Assembly: GCA_036493475.1 (NCBI GenBank)
Contig: DASXPS010000123.1
Span: 1 to 34,363, forward strand
Length of the DNA: 34,363 nt
Reading direction: 5' to 3'
Source of the DNA: Sporichthyaceae bacterium
GTDB lineage: Bacteria > Actinomycetota > Actinomycetes > Sporichthyales > Sporichthyaceae
The number at the start of each line of letters is the position of its first letter. The first letter of the stretch is position 1. The notes under the pieces are model-generated. The model was not told the DNA's origin. It saw only the letters and a program-made list of their open reading frames with translations, and did no database searches. Both the position numbers and the translations under genes were made by a program. This document shows positions 1 through 7,425 of this stretch, piece after piece.

Positions 1-284
1 AAACCGACCACACCATCCGACGCGAACACGGCGGACTGACCGTGCGGGCCAACCTCGGTGACTTCTGCACCCACCACCACCAACTCAAGGACGCACCCGG
101 CTGGAAGGTCTACCAGGACCCCGACGGGAACTTCACCTTCACCACCCCCAGCAGACGGGTCTATCGAACCCGACCACCCGGCACCGACGGCGAGGTCAAA
201 CCCGTCGAGACCATTGAGATCCCCACACCATCCTCACGCCGGAAAGCCCCACCACCGAACGACGACGACCCCCCGCCGTTCTGA
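1..284 (+). CDS. DUF222/HNH endonuclease family protein, C-terminal fragment
   Basis: The reading frame is open from base 3 at the window edge to the TGA at 282-284, so the start lies outside. About 93 residues are visible. They include the end of an HNH module (Asn-Leu, one Cys, a run of His, then Lys and Gly-Trp), followed by a Pro/Lys/Asp-rich low-complexity tail. This resembles the C-terminus of the DUF222-HNH proteins that occur in many copies in actinobacterial genomes; their cellular role is poorly known. It converges on the next gene with an 8-bp gap. The first His and Cys pairs of the zinc/HNH site would be upstream, so nuclease competence cannot be judged here. Confidence 0.7.
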   Translation, partial: TDHTIRREHGGLTVRANLGDFCTHHHQLKDAPGWKVYQDPDGNFTFTTPSRRVYRTRPPGTDGEVKPVETIEIPTPSSRRKAPPPNDDDPPPF

Positions 285-292
285 GAGCGAGG

Positions 293-1300
293 TCAGAGGC
301 CGATGGCGTTGGCGAGCGTGCTGTTGAGGTGCTCGCCGGCGTCACCGTGCAGGCGGAAGAACCGCGCGGCCGCGTAGGCCCGTGCGATCGGGTACTCCCA
401 CATGTAGCCGTAGCCGCCGTGTAGTTGCACGCCCGCGTCTACGGCGAGCGCCAATACATCCGCGGCACAACACTTCGCCGCGGCTGCCTCCGCCGGCCGC
501 AGTGAGGCGCCCTCGGCCAGGCAATTATCGACGAAGGCGCCCACGGCGGTCACCTGCGCACCCACACCGGCCAACACGTGCTGGGTGTTCTCGAACTCCG
601 CGATGGGTCGCCCGAATGCCTTGCGCTGCTTGACGTATTCGACCGTCATGGCCAGCGCTGTTCGTGCGCCGGCCATGGCCGCGACGGCCAGCAACAGGTG
701 ATGCCCGGCCCGGCCCGCCGCCAGGTCCGCGTCGATGAGATCGCCCGGGGTCGCGTCGAAGCGCAGGTCGGCGACGTCGGCGGCGTCCAGCCCGAGCAGG
801 GCGTCGGCGGGGGAGCGGTGCACACCCGCGGCAGCAGGATCCACCGCGAACACCATGTCTGATGCACCATCAGTCGCGACCACCAAGAGCAACCCCGCGC
901 TGTTCCCGTTGATGACCGAGTCCGCGGCACCGGTGAGCACCCAGCGGTCGTCCGACTGCTCGGCGCGCATCGAGCCCGCATCGACCACGGCGAGCAGACC
1001 CGACACGGCCCGCCCGGTCAGCGGTGCGAAGCTTTCGTGCCCGGCCAGCATCAGCGCCACCGCGGGCAACCCGGCGGCCATGGCCTCCTCGAGCACCACG
1101 GCGGCGAAACGCGGGTCTTCCGCGCTGAGGCCGAGGAAGCCGTACTTGTGCACCGCGGTCCAGAACTCCGGGTCGATGCCCGCGCCGTCCCACCGCTGCC
1201 GGTGCGGCACGGCCTGCTCGGCCAGGAACCGGCGCACCGAGTCCCGCAGGGCCTCGTGGTCGGCGTCATACACCGTGCGGACAATCACCGCCCGGTCCAC
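293..1300 (-). CDS. Acyl-CoA dehydrogenase, short non-catalytic-type subunit
   Basis: This 335-residue protein is shorter than the usual 370-390 residues of the family. The C-terminal ACAD helical domain is clear: an RKAFG motif at 226-230 (the RxxFG element that contacts FAD across the dimer) and a Leu-His-Gly-Gly-Tyr-Gly segment. The middle flavin-binding SEPxxGSD motif is not recognisable. The helix-G position that holds the catalytic Glu in LCAD/IVD is His, and the C-terminal MCAD-type Glu position is Gly, so neither base is present. That pattern matches the non-catalytic partner of heteromeric ACADs such as the FadE28/FadE29 type; the likely partner is the ACAD at 4020-5144. It is the last gene of the ten-gene operon and overlaps the upstream hydratase by 16 bp. 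GTG codons 5 or 7 residues in are alternative starts. Confidence 0.85.
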   Translation of the reverse strand: MDRAVIVRTVYDADHEALRDSVRRFLAEQAVPHRQRWDGAGIDPEFWTAVHKYGFLGLSAEDPRFAAVVLEEAMAAGLPAVALMLAGHESFAPLTGRAVSGLLAVVDAGSMRAEQSDDRWVLTGAADSVINGNSAGLLLVVATDGASDMVFAVDPAAAGVHRSPADALLGLDAADVADLRFDATPGDLIDADLAAGRAGHHLLLAVAAMAGARTALAMTVEYVKQRKAFGRPIAEFENTQHVLAGVGAQVTAVGAFVDNCLAEGASLRPAEAAAAKCCAADVLALAVDAGVQLHGGYGYMWEYPIARAYAAARFFRLHGDAGEHLNSTLANAIGL

Positions 1301-2052
1301 TTCGGTTCCCGCTTCTCCGCGAACGCCACCGCGCCCTCGCGAGCGTCGGCGGATTCGCGGATTCGCTGCATCAACGGCCGTTGCCGCTCGAACGCCTCGT
1401 CCAGGGATGCGCCCTGCACCAGGTTCACCACCTGCTTGGACGTGCGCACCGCCAGCGGTGCGTTCGCGGCGATGGTGGTGGCCAGCGCCCTCGCGGCAGC
1501 GAGCGCGCCACCCGGCAGGGTCAGCTCCACGACCAGGCCGAGTTCGAAGGCGCGTTGGGCAGAGATCGGCTCTCCGGTGAGGATCATGCGCATCGCGTGC
1601 ATGTAAGGGATGCGCTGCGGCAACCGGACGGCACCACCCGCCGCGGCGGCCAGCCCACGTTTCACCTCGGGCAGGCCAAACGATGCGTTGTCCGCCGCCA
1701 CGATGAGGTCACAGGCCAGCGCGATCTCGAAGCCACCGGCCAACGCCGCGCCCTCGACCGCGGCGATCAACGGCTTGGCCGGCGGCTGCTCCACGATGCC
1801 GAATGCGCCGCGTCCCGGCACGATCGGCCGCGGCCCACCGGCCGCGATCACCTTCAGATCCATACCCGCGGAGAACACCGGGCCGTTGCCCGTGATCACC
1901 CCGACCACCAGGTCGTCGCGCTCGTCGAGTTCGCTCAGCGCGGCGCTCAACGCTTCCGCCGTGGGCAGGTCGATGGCGTTGCGGCGTTCCGGTCGGTTCA
2001 GCGTGAGAACCGCGACGCCGTCGAAGGTTTCGAACAGCACGAGATCGCTCAT
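1285..2052 (-). CDS. Enoyl-CoA hydratase (canonical crotonase)
   Basis: A 255-residue crotonase-fold protein of normal length. The oxyanion-hole region reads SAGMDL near residue 61, and both catalytic glutamates of the rat mitochondrial hydratase are conserved, as E109 (in GGFEIALACD) and E129 (in LPEVKRG). It is therefore expected to add water across 2-enoyl-CoA, giving 3-hydroxyacyl-CoA, in the cytosol. Its ATG overlaps the stop of the preceding SDR by 4 bp (ATGA), which implies translational coupling. The neighbouring SDR would oxidise its product. It contrasts with the second crotonase of the same operon (5952-6740), which lacks both glutamates. Substrate chain or ring structure cannot be read from sequence. 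Confidence 0.92.
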   Translation of the reverse strand: MSDLVLFETFDGVAVLTLNRPERRNAIDLPTAEALSAALSELDERDDLVVGVITGNGPVFSAGMDLKVIAAGGPRPIVPGRGAFGIVEQPPAKPLIAAVEGAALAGGFEIALACDLIVAADNASFGLPEVKRGLAAAAGGAVRLPQRIPYMHAMRMILTGEPISAQRAFELGLVVELTLPGGALAAARALATTIAANAPLAVRTSKQVVNLVQGASLDEAFERQRPLMQRIRESADAREGAVAFAEKREPKWTGR

Positions 2053-2807
2053 CGGGGCGCCATGCGGATCGCGCCGTCCAGCCGGATCGTCTCGCCGTTG
2101 AGCATCGGGTTGTCGATGATGGCCAGCGCCAACTTCGCGTACTCATCCGGTGTGCCCAGCCGGCTGGGGTGCGGCACCGACTTGCCCAGGGACTCCTTCA
2201 CCGGCTCCGGGAGGCGGGCGAGCAGGGGCGTGTCGAACAGGCCGGGCGCGATGGTGCACACCCGGATCTGTTTCGACGCCAGGTCGCGCGCGGCCACGAT
2301 GGTCATGCCGACGATGCCCGCCTTGGATGAGGCGTACGGGATCTGGCCGATCTGGCCCTCGTACGCGGCCACCGACGCAGTCAGAATGACAATCCCGCGC
2401 TCGCCGTCGACGGACTCGGTGCGCGCCATCCGCGCGGCGGCCAGGCGCAGTACGTTGAAGCTGCCGATGAGGTTCACCGTGACGGTGTCGGTGTATTTCT
2501 CCAGCGAGCCCGGGCTGCCGTCCTTTTCCACCACCCGCACCGGTCCGCCCTTGCCCGCGCAGTGCACGACGGCGCGTAGCGTGCCGGCCGCCTCGGCCGC
2601 GTCCATCGCCGCCTCGACCTGCGCGGTGTCGGTGACATCGGCGGCGACGAAGGTGCCGCCGAGCTCGGCGGCCACCTCCGCCCCGGCCGAGGTGGGCAGG
2701 TCGAGAATGGTGACCTTCGCGCCGGCCTTGGCCAGCGCGCGGGCGCTGGCCAGGCCGAGGCCCGAGGCGCCGCCGGTAACCAGGGCGGAGTTGCCTGCGA
2801 TATCCAT
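2049..2807 (-). CDS. SDR, 3-hydroxyacyl-CoA dehydrogenase type 2-like
   Basis: A 252-residue classical short-chain dehydrogenase. The cofactor motif TGGASGLG is at 11-18, with Asp36 after the second strand favouring NAD. The tetrad is N112, S145, Y158 and K162. The NNAG motif is changed to HCAG at 82-85. The sequence resembles the HSD17B10/type 2 3-hydroxyacyl-CoA dehydrogenase group, so oxidation of 3-hydroxyacyl-CoA to 3-ketoacyl-CoA is the likely reaction. It sits 4 bp after the thiolase stop and overlaps the hydratase by 4 bp, so three consecutive beta-oxidation steps are co-translated. It is a paralogue of the SDR at 28260-29021; the last 20 residues of the two proteins are identical. 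Confidence 0.9.
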   Translation of the reverse strand: MDIAGNSALVTGGASGLGLASARALAKAGAKVTILDLPTSAGAEVAAELGGTFVAADVTDTAQVEAAMDAAEAAGTLRAVVHCAGKGGPVRVVEKDGSPGSLEKYTDTVTVNLIGSFNVLRLAAARMARTESVDGERGIVILTASVAAYEGQIGQIPYASSKAGIVGMTIVAARDLASKQIRVCTIAPGLFDTPLLARLPEPVKESLGKSVPHPSRLGTPDEYAKLALAIIDNPMLNGETIRLDGAIRMAPR

Positions 2808-2811
2808 GTGC

Positions 2812-4011
2812 TCAGAGCCTTTCGATGATGGTGGCGTTGGCCATGCCGCCGGCCTCGCACATGGTCTGCAGGCCGTACCGGCCGCCGGTGGCCTCGAGGT
2901 GGTTGAGCATGGTGGCCATCAGCCGCGCACCGGAGGCACCGAGCGGGTGACCCAACGCGATCGCGCCGCCGCGCGGGTTGAGCTTCGCGGGGTCGGCGTC
3001 GAAGTGGGAGGCCCAGGCCAGCGGCACCGACGCGAACGCCTCGTTGACCTCGTAGTGGTCGATCTGATCGATGCTCAGACCGGAGCGCTTCAGCGCCTTC
3101 TCGGTGGCCGGGATGGGCCCGGACAGCATGGTGATCGGGTCGTCGGAGGCGACCGCGAACGCGTGGAACCGGGCCCGCGGGCGCAGGCCCAGGGCGGCAG
3201 CGCGTTCCGCGCTCATGATGAGCATGGCGGTCGCGCCGTCGGTGATCTGCGAGGAGTTGCCCGCGGTGATCGACCAGTTGATCTGCGGGAACCGCGCGCT
3301 CATGTCGGGGTTCTCGAACGCGGGCCTCAATCCGGCCAGGCCCTCCGCGGTGGTCTGCGGACGGATGGACTCGTCGGCCGCGAAGACGCCGTCGGGCGTG
3401 GTGATCGGCACGATCTCGTTGGTGAACCCACCAGAGGCGGCGGTGGCCGCCGCTCGCTGGTGTGAGCGCGCTGCATACGCGTCGAGGGTCTCGCGGTCCA
3501 ATTTCCAGCGCGCCGCGACGATCTCGGCGGAAATTCCCTGCGGCACCATGCCCGGCGCGTAGCGGGCGGTGGCGGACGGACCGTACACGTCGGCGCCCTG
3601 CCGGGCGGAGCCCATCGGGATGCGGCTCATGGATTCCACGCCGCCCGCGATCACCACGTCATAGACGCCGGCGATGACGCCCGCCGCGCTGAAGTCGGCG
3701 GCCTGCTGGCTGGACCCGCAGCGTCGGTCCACGGTGGCCGAGGGCACGTGCTCGGGTAGACCCGCGCCGAGCCAGGCCCAGCGTCCTATGCACCCGGCCT
3801 GCTCGGAGACCTGGCTGACACAGCCGATGAGCACGTCCTCCACCTCGGCCGGGTTCAGCGCCGGGTTGCGATCGATGAGCCCGCGCAGAGTCTGGGCGAG
3901 CAACTCCACCGCGTGCACGCCGGACATCGCCCCGCCGGGCTTGCCGTCCCCGGGCGCCTTGCCCTTCGCCATCGGCGATCGGACGGCGTCGACAATGACC
4001 GCGTCGCGCAT
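2812..4011 (-). CDS. Thiolase (acetyl-CoA C-acyltransferase)
   Basis: A 399-residue thiolase. The acyl-accepting cysteine is C98 in RRCGSSQQ. The second-half motifs NEAFA, the GHPLGASGAR histidine loop and a C-terminal CEAGGMAN cysteine loop (usual form CxGGG) are all present. It should cleave 3-ketoacyl-CoA with CoA. The frame is open far upstream, to 4845, but the true start is the ATG at 4009-4011: a GAGGAG ribosome site lies 4 bases before it, and the typical thiolase N-terminus (DAVIVDAVRSP) begins there. It starts 8 bp after the ACAD stop. A close paralogue with a similar C-terminus lies at 30036-31229. FadA family; the exact acyl substrate is unknown. Confidence 0.93.
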   Translation of the reverse strand: MRDAVIVDAVRSPMAKGKAPGDGKPGGAMSGVHAVELLAQTLRGLIDRNPALNPAEVEDVLIGCVSQVSEQAGCIGRWAWLGAGLPEHVPSATVDRRCGSSQQAADFSAAGVIAGVYDVVIAGGVESMSRIPMGSARQGADVYGPSATARYAPGMVPQGISAEIVAARWKLDRETLDAYAARSHQRAAATAASGGFTNEIVPITTPDGVFAADESIRPQTTAEGLAGLRPAFENPDMSARFPQINWSITAGNSSQITDGATAMLIMSAERAAALGLRPRARFHAFAVASDDPITMLSGPIPATEKALKRSGLSIDQIDHYEVNEAFASVPLAWASHFDADPAKLNPRGGAIALGHPLGASGARLMATMLNHLEATGGRYGLQTMCEAGGMANATIIERL

Positions 4012-4019
4012 GGTGCTCC

Positions 4020-5144
4020 TCACAGTCCCAGTCCCTGACTGACGATGACCTTCATGATTTCGCTGGACCCGCCGTAGATTCGGCTGACCCGGGCGTCGGC
4101 GTAGGCCCGGCCCAATCGCGACGAGCGCTGCACACCCTTGGGGCCCAACAACTGCACACAGCGGTCGACAATTCGGCCCTGCAACTCGGTGCAGAACAAC
4201 TTCACCATCGCGGCGTCGGCGGGGCTGAGCTCGCCGACCTCGTGCGCGGCGAGCGCTTGGTCGACAATCGCCTGCCCGGCTGCCACATCGGTGGCACACG
4301 CGGCCAACTCGAATTTCACGTGCTGCCCGGGCCGCGGCCCCGCACCCACCAACTCCACCGCAGCCGCCAATGCCGCGACCGCGGCGGCCTGCGAATTGAC
4401 CCCGATGGACAACCGCTCCTGCGCCAGATTCGCGGTGAGGTAGGCGAAGCCGCGATTCTCCTCGCCGAGCAGGTTGGCCACCGGGACCTCGACGTCGTCG
4501 AAGAACAACTCGGCGAGGTCCTGGGCCTGCTGCCCGATCTTGTGCAGCTTGGACCCGTGGGAGAAGCCGGGCATGCCCTCCTCGATCACCAGCAGGCTGA
4601 TGCCGTCCCGGCCCGCGTCCCGGTCGGTTCTCACCGCGACCAGCACCAGATCGGCGTGCGTACCGTTGGAGATGAACGTCTTGGCGCCGTTGACGATGTA
4701 GCGATCGCCCTCCCGGCGGGCCGAGGTGACCATGCCCTTGAGGTCCGAGCCGGTGGCCGGTTCGGACATGGCGATCGCGGCCACCGCGTCCCCGGCGGTC
4801 AACCGCGTCACCCAGCGCTGCTTCTGCTCTGCGGTGCCGTAGCACAGGTAGTACGGCATGCAGATGTCCACCAGCACCCGCACGCCGCCCAGCGCCAGGC
4901 CGAGCGCCTGCGCCTCCTCGGCGAACACGGCGCTGTGCAGGTAGGTGGTGCCCGGTGTGCCGCCGTACTCGGTCGGCACGCCGATGCCGAGGATGCCGAC
5001 CGCCGCCGCGCGCGGCCAGAAGTTGCGCGGCGGTGCCCCGGCCTGTTCCCAGTCCGCGTACTCCGGGACGACCTCATCGGTCAGGAAGGCCCGGACCTCC
5101 TTGCGGAAAGCCTCGTGCCGCTCGTCCAGAACCGTCCGCCGCAT
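4020..5144 (-). CDS. Acyl-CoA dehydrogenase, catalytic-type subunit lacking RxxFG
   Basis: A 374-residue acyl-CoA dehydrogenase. It has the flavin-binding SEPATGSD motif at 127-134 and an LCAD/IVD-type catalytic Glu at E243 (QERL, helix G). The C-terminal motif IYGGSSEI has Gly where MCAD has its Glu, as in LCAD. The RxxFG element normally about 26 residues after the Glu is missing: that stretch reads GAGPRPGQHVKFEL and is several residues short. The shortened ACAD at 293-1300 has RKAFG but no Glu, so the two are likely complementary subunits (inference). Its ATG directly abuts the TAA of the upstream hydrolase, with no intervening base. Expected reaction: alpha,beta-desaturation of an acyl-CoA, with electrons passed to ETF. 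Confidence 0.9.
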   Translation of the reverse strand: MRRTVLDERHEAFRKEVRAFLTDEVVPEYADWEQAGAPPRNFWPRAAAVGILGIGVPTEYGGTPGTTYLHSAVFAEEAQALGLALGGVRVLVDICMPYYLCYGTAEQKQRWVTRLTAGDAVAAIAMSEPATGSDLKGMVTSARREGDRYIVNGAKTFISNGTHADLVLVAVRTDRDAGRDGISLLVIEEGMPGFSHGSKLHKIGQQAQDLAELFFDDVEVPVANLLGEENRGFAYLTANLAQERLSIGVNSQAAAVAALAAAVELVGAGPRPGQHVKFELAACATDVAAGQAIVDQALAAHEVGELSPADAAMVKLFCTELQGRIVDRCVQLLGPKGVQRSSRLGRAYADARVSRIYGGSSEIMKVIVSQGLGL

Positions 5145-5933
5145 TTACCCGGACAGGCCCTGCATGAAGGTCCGGATGGCAGCGCACACCTCGAGCGGGT
5201 GGGTCAGCGCGGCGGCGTGCGGGCCGCCCACGATGACGGTCACACCGAGGGAGTAGGGCACCATGTACCCGGTCGCCCGGGCGATGTCGACGGAGAACGC
5301 CGCGTCTTCGCTGCCGTGCACCACGGCCACCGGACAGGCGAACTTTTTGACCTGGTCGCTGATGTCGTCGCGGTTGAGGATGGTCTGCCACACCTGGGCC
5401 CAGGCCGACGGCGGCTTGGACTGCCACCGCTGGATGTAGTACGAGCCGTCGTAGTCCGAGCCGGCGAACTGAATGCCCAGCACCGCGTTCGCGATGTCGC
5501 CGACCGGGCCCGCGGTCACCCAGGCCTCCCCGAGCTGGGCGTAGCCCGCCTGCTCCTCCTCGGTGAGCAGGCTGACCGAGGTGCCCTGCAGCACCAGGCC
5601 GCGGACCTTCTCCGGCGTGCTCAGCGCAGCGCGCTGGCTCAGCCAGCCACCCTGCGACATGCCCACGAACACCGCCTCGTCGGCACCAACGACGTCGAGC
5701 AGGCCCAGCGCGTCGTTGGCGGCGTCCCAGTAGTCGAACGGGCCGTTGCACTCGGACATGCCGTGCCCGCGCGCGTCCCAGGTGATGCACCGGTAGTCAC
5801 CGGACAGTTCGGCCACCACGAGGTCCCACACCGTGTGGTCGAGGAACGCGCCGTGGGAGAAGATCAGCGTCTCGGGTCCGTCACCGGTGACCTCGTAGTA
5901 GAGCTTGTTGCCGTTCAGTTCCGCGATGGGCAC
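5145..5933 (-). CDS. Alpha/beta hydrolase
   Basis: A 262-residue single-domain alpha/beta hydrolase. The oxyanion loop is SHGAF at 26-30, the nucleophile is S93 in GMSQGG, the acid is D210 (VHGSED) and the base is H239 (GGPHAA). No signal peptide is seen, so it is cytosolic. It lies 18 bp after the crotonase stop and abuts the ACAD start, inside a beta-oxidation operon. That placement suggests it opens a ring, or hydrolyses an ester, lactone or CoA thioester of a pathway intermediate. Ring-cleavage hydrolases of the MhpC/HsaD type share the fold, but nothing here identifies the substrate. Confidence 0.85.
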   Translation of the reverse strand: MPIAELNGNKLYYEVTGDGPETLIFSHGAFLDHTVWDLVVAELSGDYRCITWDARGHGMSECNGPFDYWDAANDALGLLDVVGADEAVFVGMSQGGWLSQRAALSTPEKVRGLVLQGTSVSLLTEEEQAGYAQLGEAWVTAGPVGDIANAVLGIQFAGSDYDGSYYIQRWQSKPPSAWAQVWQTILNRDDISDQVKKFACPVAVVHGSEDAAFSVDIARATGYMVPYSLGVTVIVGGPHAAALTHPLEVCAAIRTFMQGLSG

Positions 5934-5951
5934 GGGAATCCTCCGAGTGGT

Positions 5952-6740
5952 TCAGCGGCCCGAGAAGCTACCGGGACGGCGCTGCTGGAAAGCATCGATA
6001 GCCTCGATTAGATCCTGCGACGCCAGTGTGGTCTCCTCGTGGGCCAGGGCCAGGTCCACAACCTCGCCCGCGCGCTGCTGGGTGACCCGGTTCAGCGCCC
6101 GCTTGGTGCCCTGCACGGCCAGCGGCGGCAGCGCCGCAATCCGGGTGGCCAGCGCGCGGGCCGCGGGCAGCACGTCGTCGGCGGTCTCCACGAGGTCGGT
6201 GACCAATCCCATGGCGAACGCGGTCGACGCGTCGACCTGGTCCCCGGTGAGCAGGTGCCGCCGGGCCCGCAGCATGCCGACGGCCTGCGGCCACACCAGG
6301 CAGCCACCGTCTCCGGCCACCAGGCCCATGTGCACGTGCGGGTCGGACAGCGACGCCGTGCGGGCGGCGACCACGGCATCGGCGGTGAGCACCACGGTGG
6401 CGCCGAGCCCGATCGCGGCCCCGTGCAGCGCGATGACCAGCGGCTGGGGCAGCGAGATCAGCGCGTCGAGCAGGCGCCGTCCGTCGTCGACGATGCGCAG
6501 GCGGGTCCCCACGTCGGCCTGCGCGGCGCGCATGAGGTCGAAGTCCCCGCCCGCGGAGAACACCTTGCCGGTGGACGCCAACACCACCGCGCGGACCTTC
6601 TCGTCGGCCCGAATCGACTCCAACGCTGCGCTCAGCTCGATGTGCAGCACGTCGTCGAACCGGTTGAACAATTCCGGCCGGCTCAGCGTGATCTCGGCAA
6701 CCGATCCGTCGACGCGCAGGGTCAACGCACGGTGCTCCAC
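5952..6740 (-). CDS. Crotonase-family protein lacking both catalytic glutamates
   Basis: A 262-residue crotonase. I place the start at the GTG at 6738-6740, where an AAGGGG ribosome site lies 5 bases upstream; the frame stays open to 6827, but that would run into the end of the TetR gene. The fold signatures are normal (SAGGDF oxyanion loop, HGAAIGLGATVVLTAD, GLVAGDGG). The two hydratase glutamates are replaced by Thr (in GATVVLTAD) and His (in DPHVHMG). It may be an isomerase-like, lyase or hydrolase variant rather than a hydratase. Related actinobacterial crotonases with a HVxxGLVAGDGG motif are common (family knowledge). A 46-bp gap separates it from tetR, the longest in the operon, so a secondary promoter there is possible. 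Confidence 0.87.
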   Translation of the reverse strand: MEHRALTLRVDGSVAEITLSRPELFNRFDDVLHIELSAALESIRADEKVRAVVLASTGKVFSAGGDFDLMRAAQADVGTRLRIVDDGRRLLDALISLPQPLVIALHGAAIGLGATVVLTADAVVAARTASLSDPHVHMGLVAGDGGCLVWPQAVGMLRARRHLLTGDQVDASTAFAMGLVTDLVETADDVLPAARALATRIAALPPLAVQGTKRALNRVTQQRAGEVVDLALAHEETTLASQDLIEAIDAFQQRRPGSFSGR

Positions 6741-6786
6741 ACTCGCCCCTTGGTTTTTGAGCTTGCCGGTCTCAGTAATCGGGAGA

Positions 6787-7425
6787 CTATTCTTTCGTCC
6801 CGGGCAGCACAAGACGCAGGGCGACATCGGCGATGTGCGCGGAGTCGAACGGACCGTCGGGTCGGACCCAGCGAGCCACCCAGGTGGTCATGCCGGTGAG
6901 CAGCCGGGTGACCAGTCGCGGATCGTCGTCCGGCAGGTCGCCGCTGGCGATGGCGGCGGTGACCACGGCGATCCACAGACCTTCGTAGGCGCGCCGCCAG
7001 GTGGCCCACCTCTCCAGGTCCTCGGCGGGCAGCCCACCGCCGCCGAAGAACACCAGCAGGTACTTGCGCTGCCGGAACGCGGCGTCGATCTGCTCGCGCA
7101 CCAGGCGTTCCAGCCGTTCCCGCGCGGACAGCGTCGGGTCCTCCACGATGGCCTGTGCGGCGGCGTAGAGCTCGGTGGTCATCCGCTCGAACAGGATGGC
7201 CAGCAGGTGCTCCTTGGACGGCACGGTCCGGTAGAGCGTGGCGCGGGAGACGCCCAGCCGCTTGGCCGTCTCCTCGATGGAGACGGCCTCGTAGCCGCCG
7301 TCCTCGAAGATTTCCTCGACCGCGTCGGCCACTTGCTCACGATTGATGTCGCGACGCGGCCGACCGCGACCCCGGGGCGCGCCGTTCTCCTCCATCGGGG
7401 CCAACCGTAACGGCGCGTCAGTCAC
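6787..7425 (-). CDS. TetR-family transcriptional regulator embedded in the operon
   Basis: A 212-residue regulator. The first third is a TetR DNA-binding domain with a helix-turn-helix around TAKRLGVSRATLYRTVPSKEHLL, preceded by a basic stretch (RGRGRPRR). The remaining two thirds form the variable ligand-binding helical domain. I chose the GTG at 7423-7425 because it overlaps the ligase stop (GTGA), which fits the coupling seen elsewhere in this operon; an ATG at 7393-7395 would give a 202-residue protein, and neither has a strong ribosome site. Being co-transcribed with the ligase, it is likely the pathway-specific repressor and may respond to a CoA ester or acid. Candidate targets are the palindromes at 10420-10436 and 15194-15210 (inference). 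Confidence 0.9.
   Translation of the reverse strand: MTDAPLRLAPMEENGAPRGRGRPRRDINREQVADAVEEIFEDGGYEAVSIEETAKRLGVSRATLYRTVPSKEHLLAILFERMTTELYAAAQAIVEDPTLSARERLERLVREQIDAAFRQRKYLLVFFGGGGLPAEDLERWATWRRAYEGLWIAVVTAAIASGDLPDDDPRLVTRLLTGMTTWVARWVRPDGPFDSAHIADVALRLVLPGTKE

Noticed and set aside
1-284. HNH fragment as part of a mobile element
   Set aside because: No transposase, integrase, terminal repeat or group II intron feature nearby; DUF222-HNH genes are common chromosomal genes in actinobacteria.
1381-3465. A 694-codon open frame on the plus strand
   Set aside because: It runs antisense to three well-defined minus-strand genes, is Arg/His/Gly-rich with no domain, and follows from high third-position GC.
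4012-4845. N-terminal extension of the thiolase frame
   Set aside because: Arg/Gly-rich, overlaps the ACAD in another frame, and the thiolase starts with its own ribosome site at 4011.
4242-6011. A 589-codon plus-strand frame
   Set aside because: Antisense shadow of the ACAD and hydrolase genes; no recognisable domain or ribosome site.
6769-6788. GGTCTCA and GAGACT as a possible weak copy of the TGAGACG operator before the crotonase
   Set aside because: Arms match at only 5 of 6 bases with a different spacer, and the site overlaps the tetR stop; not convincing.
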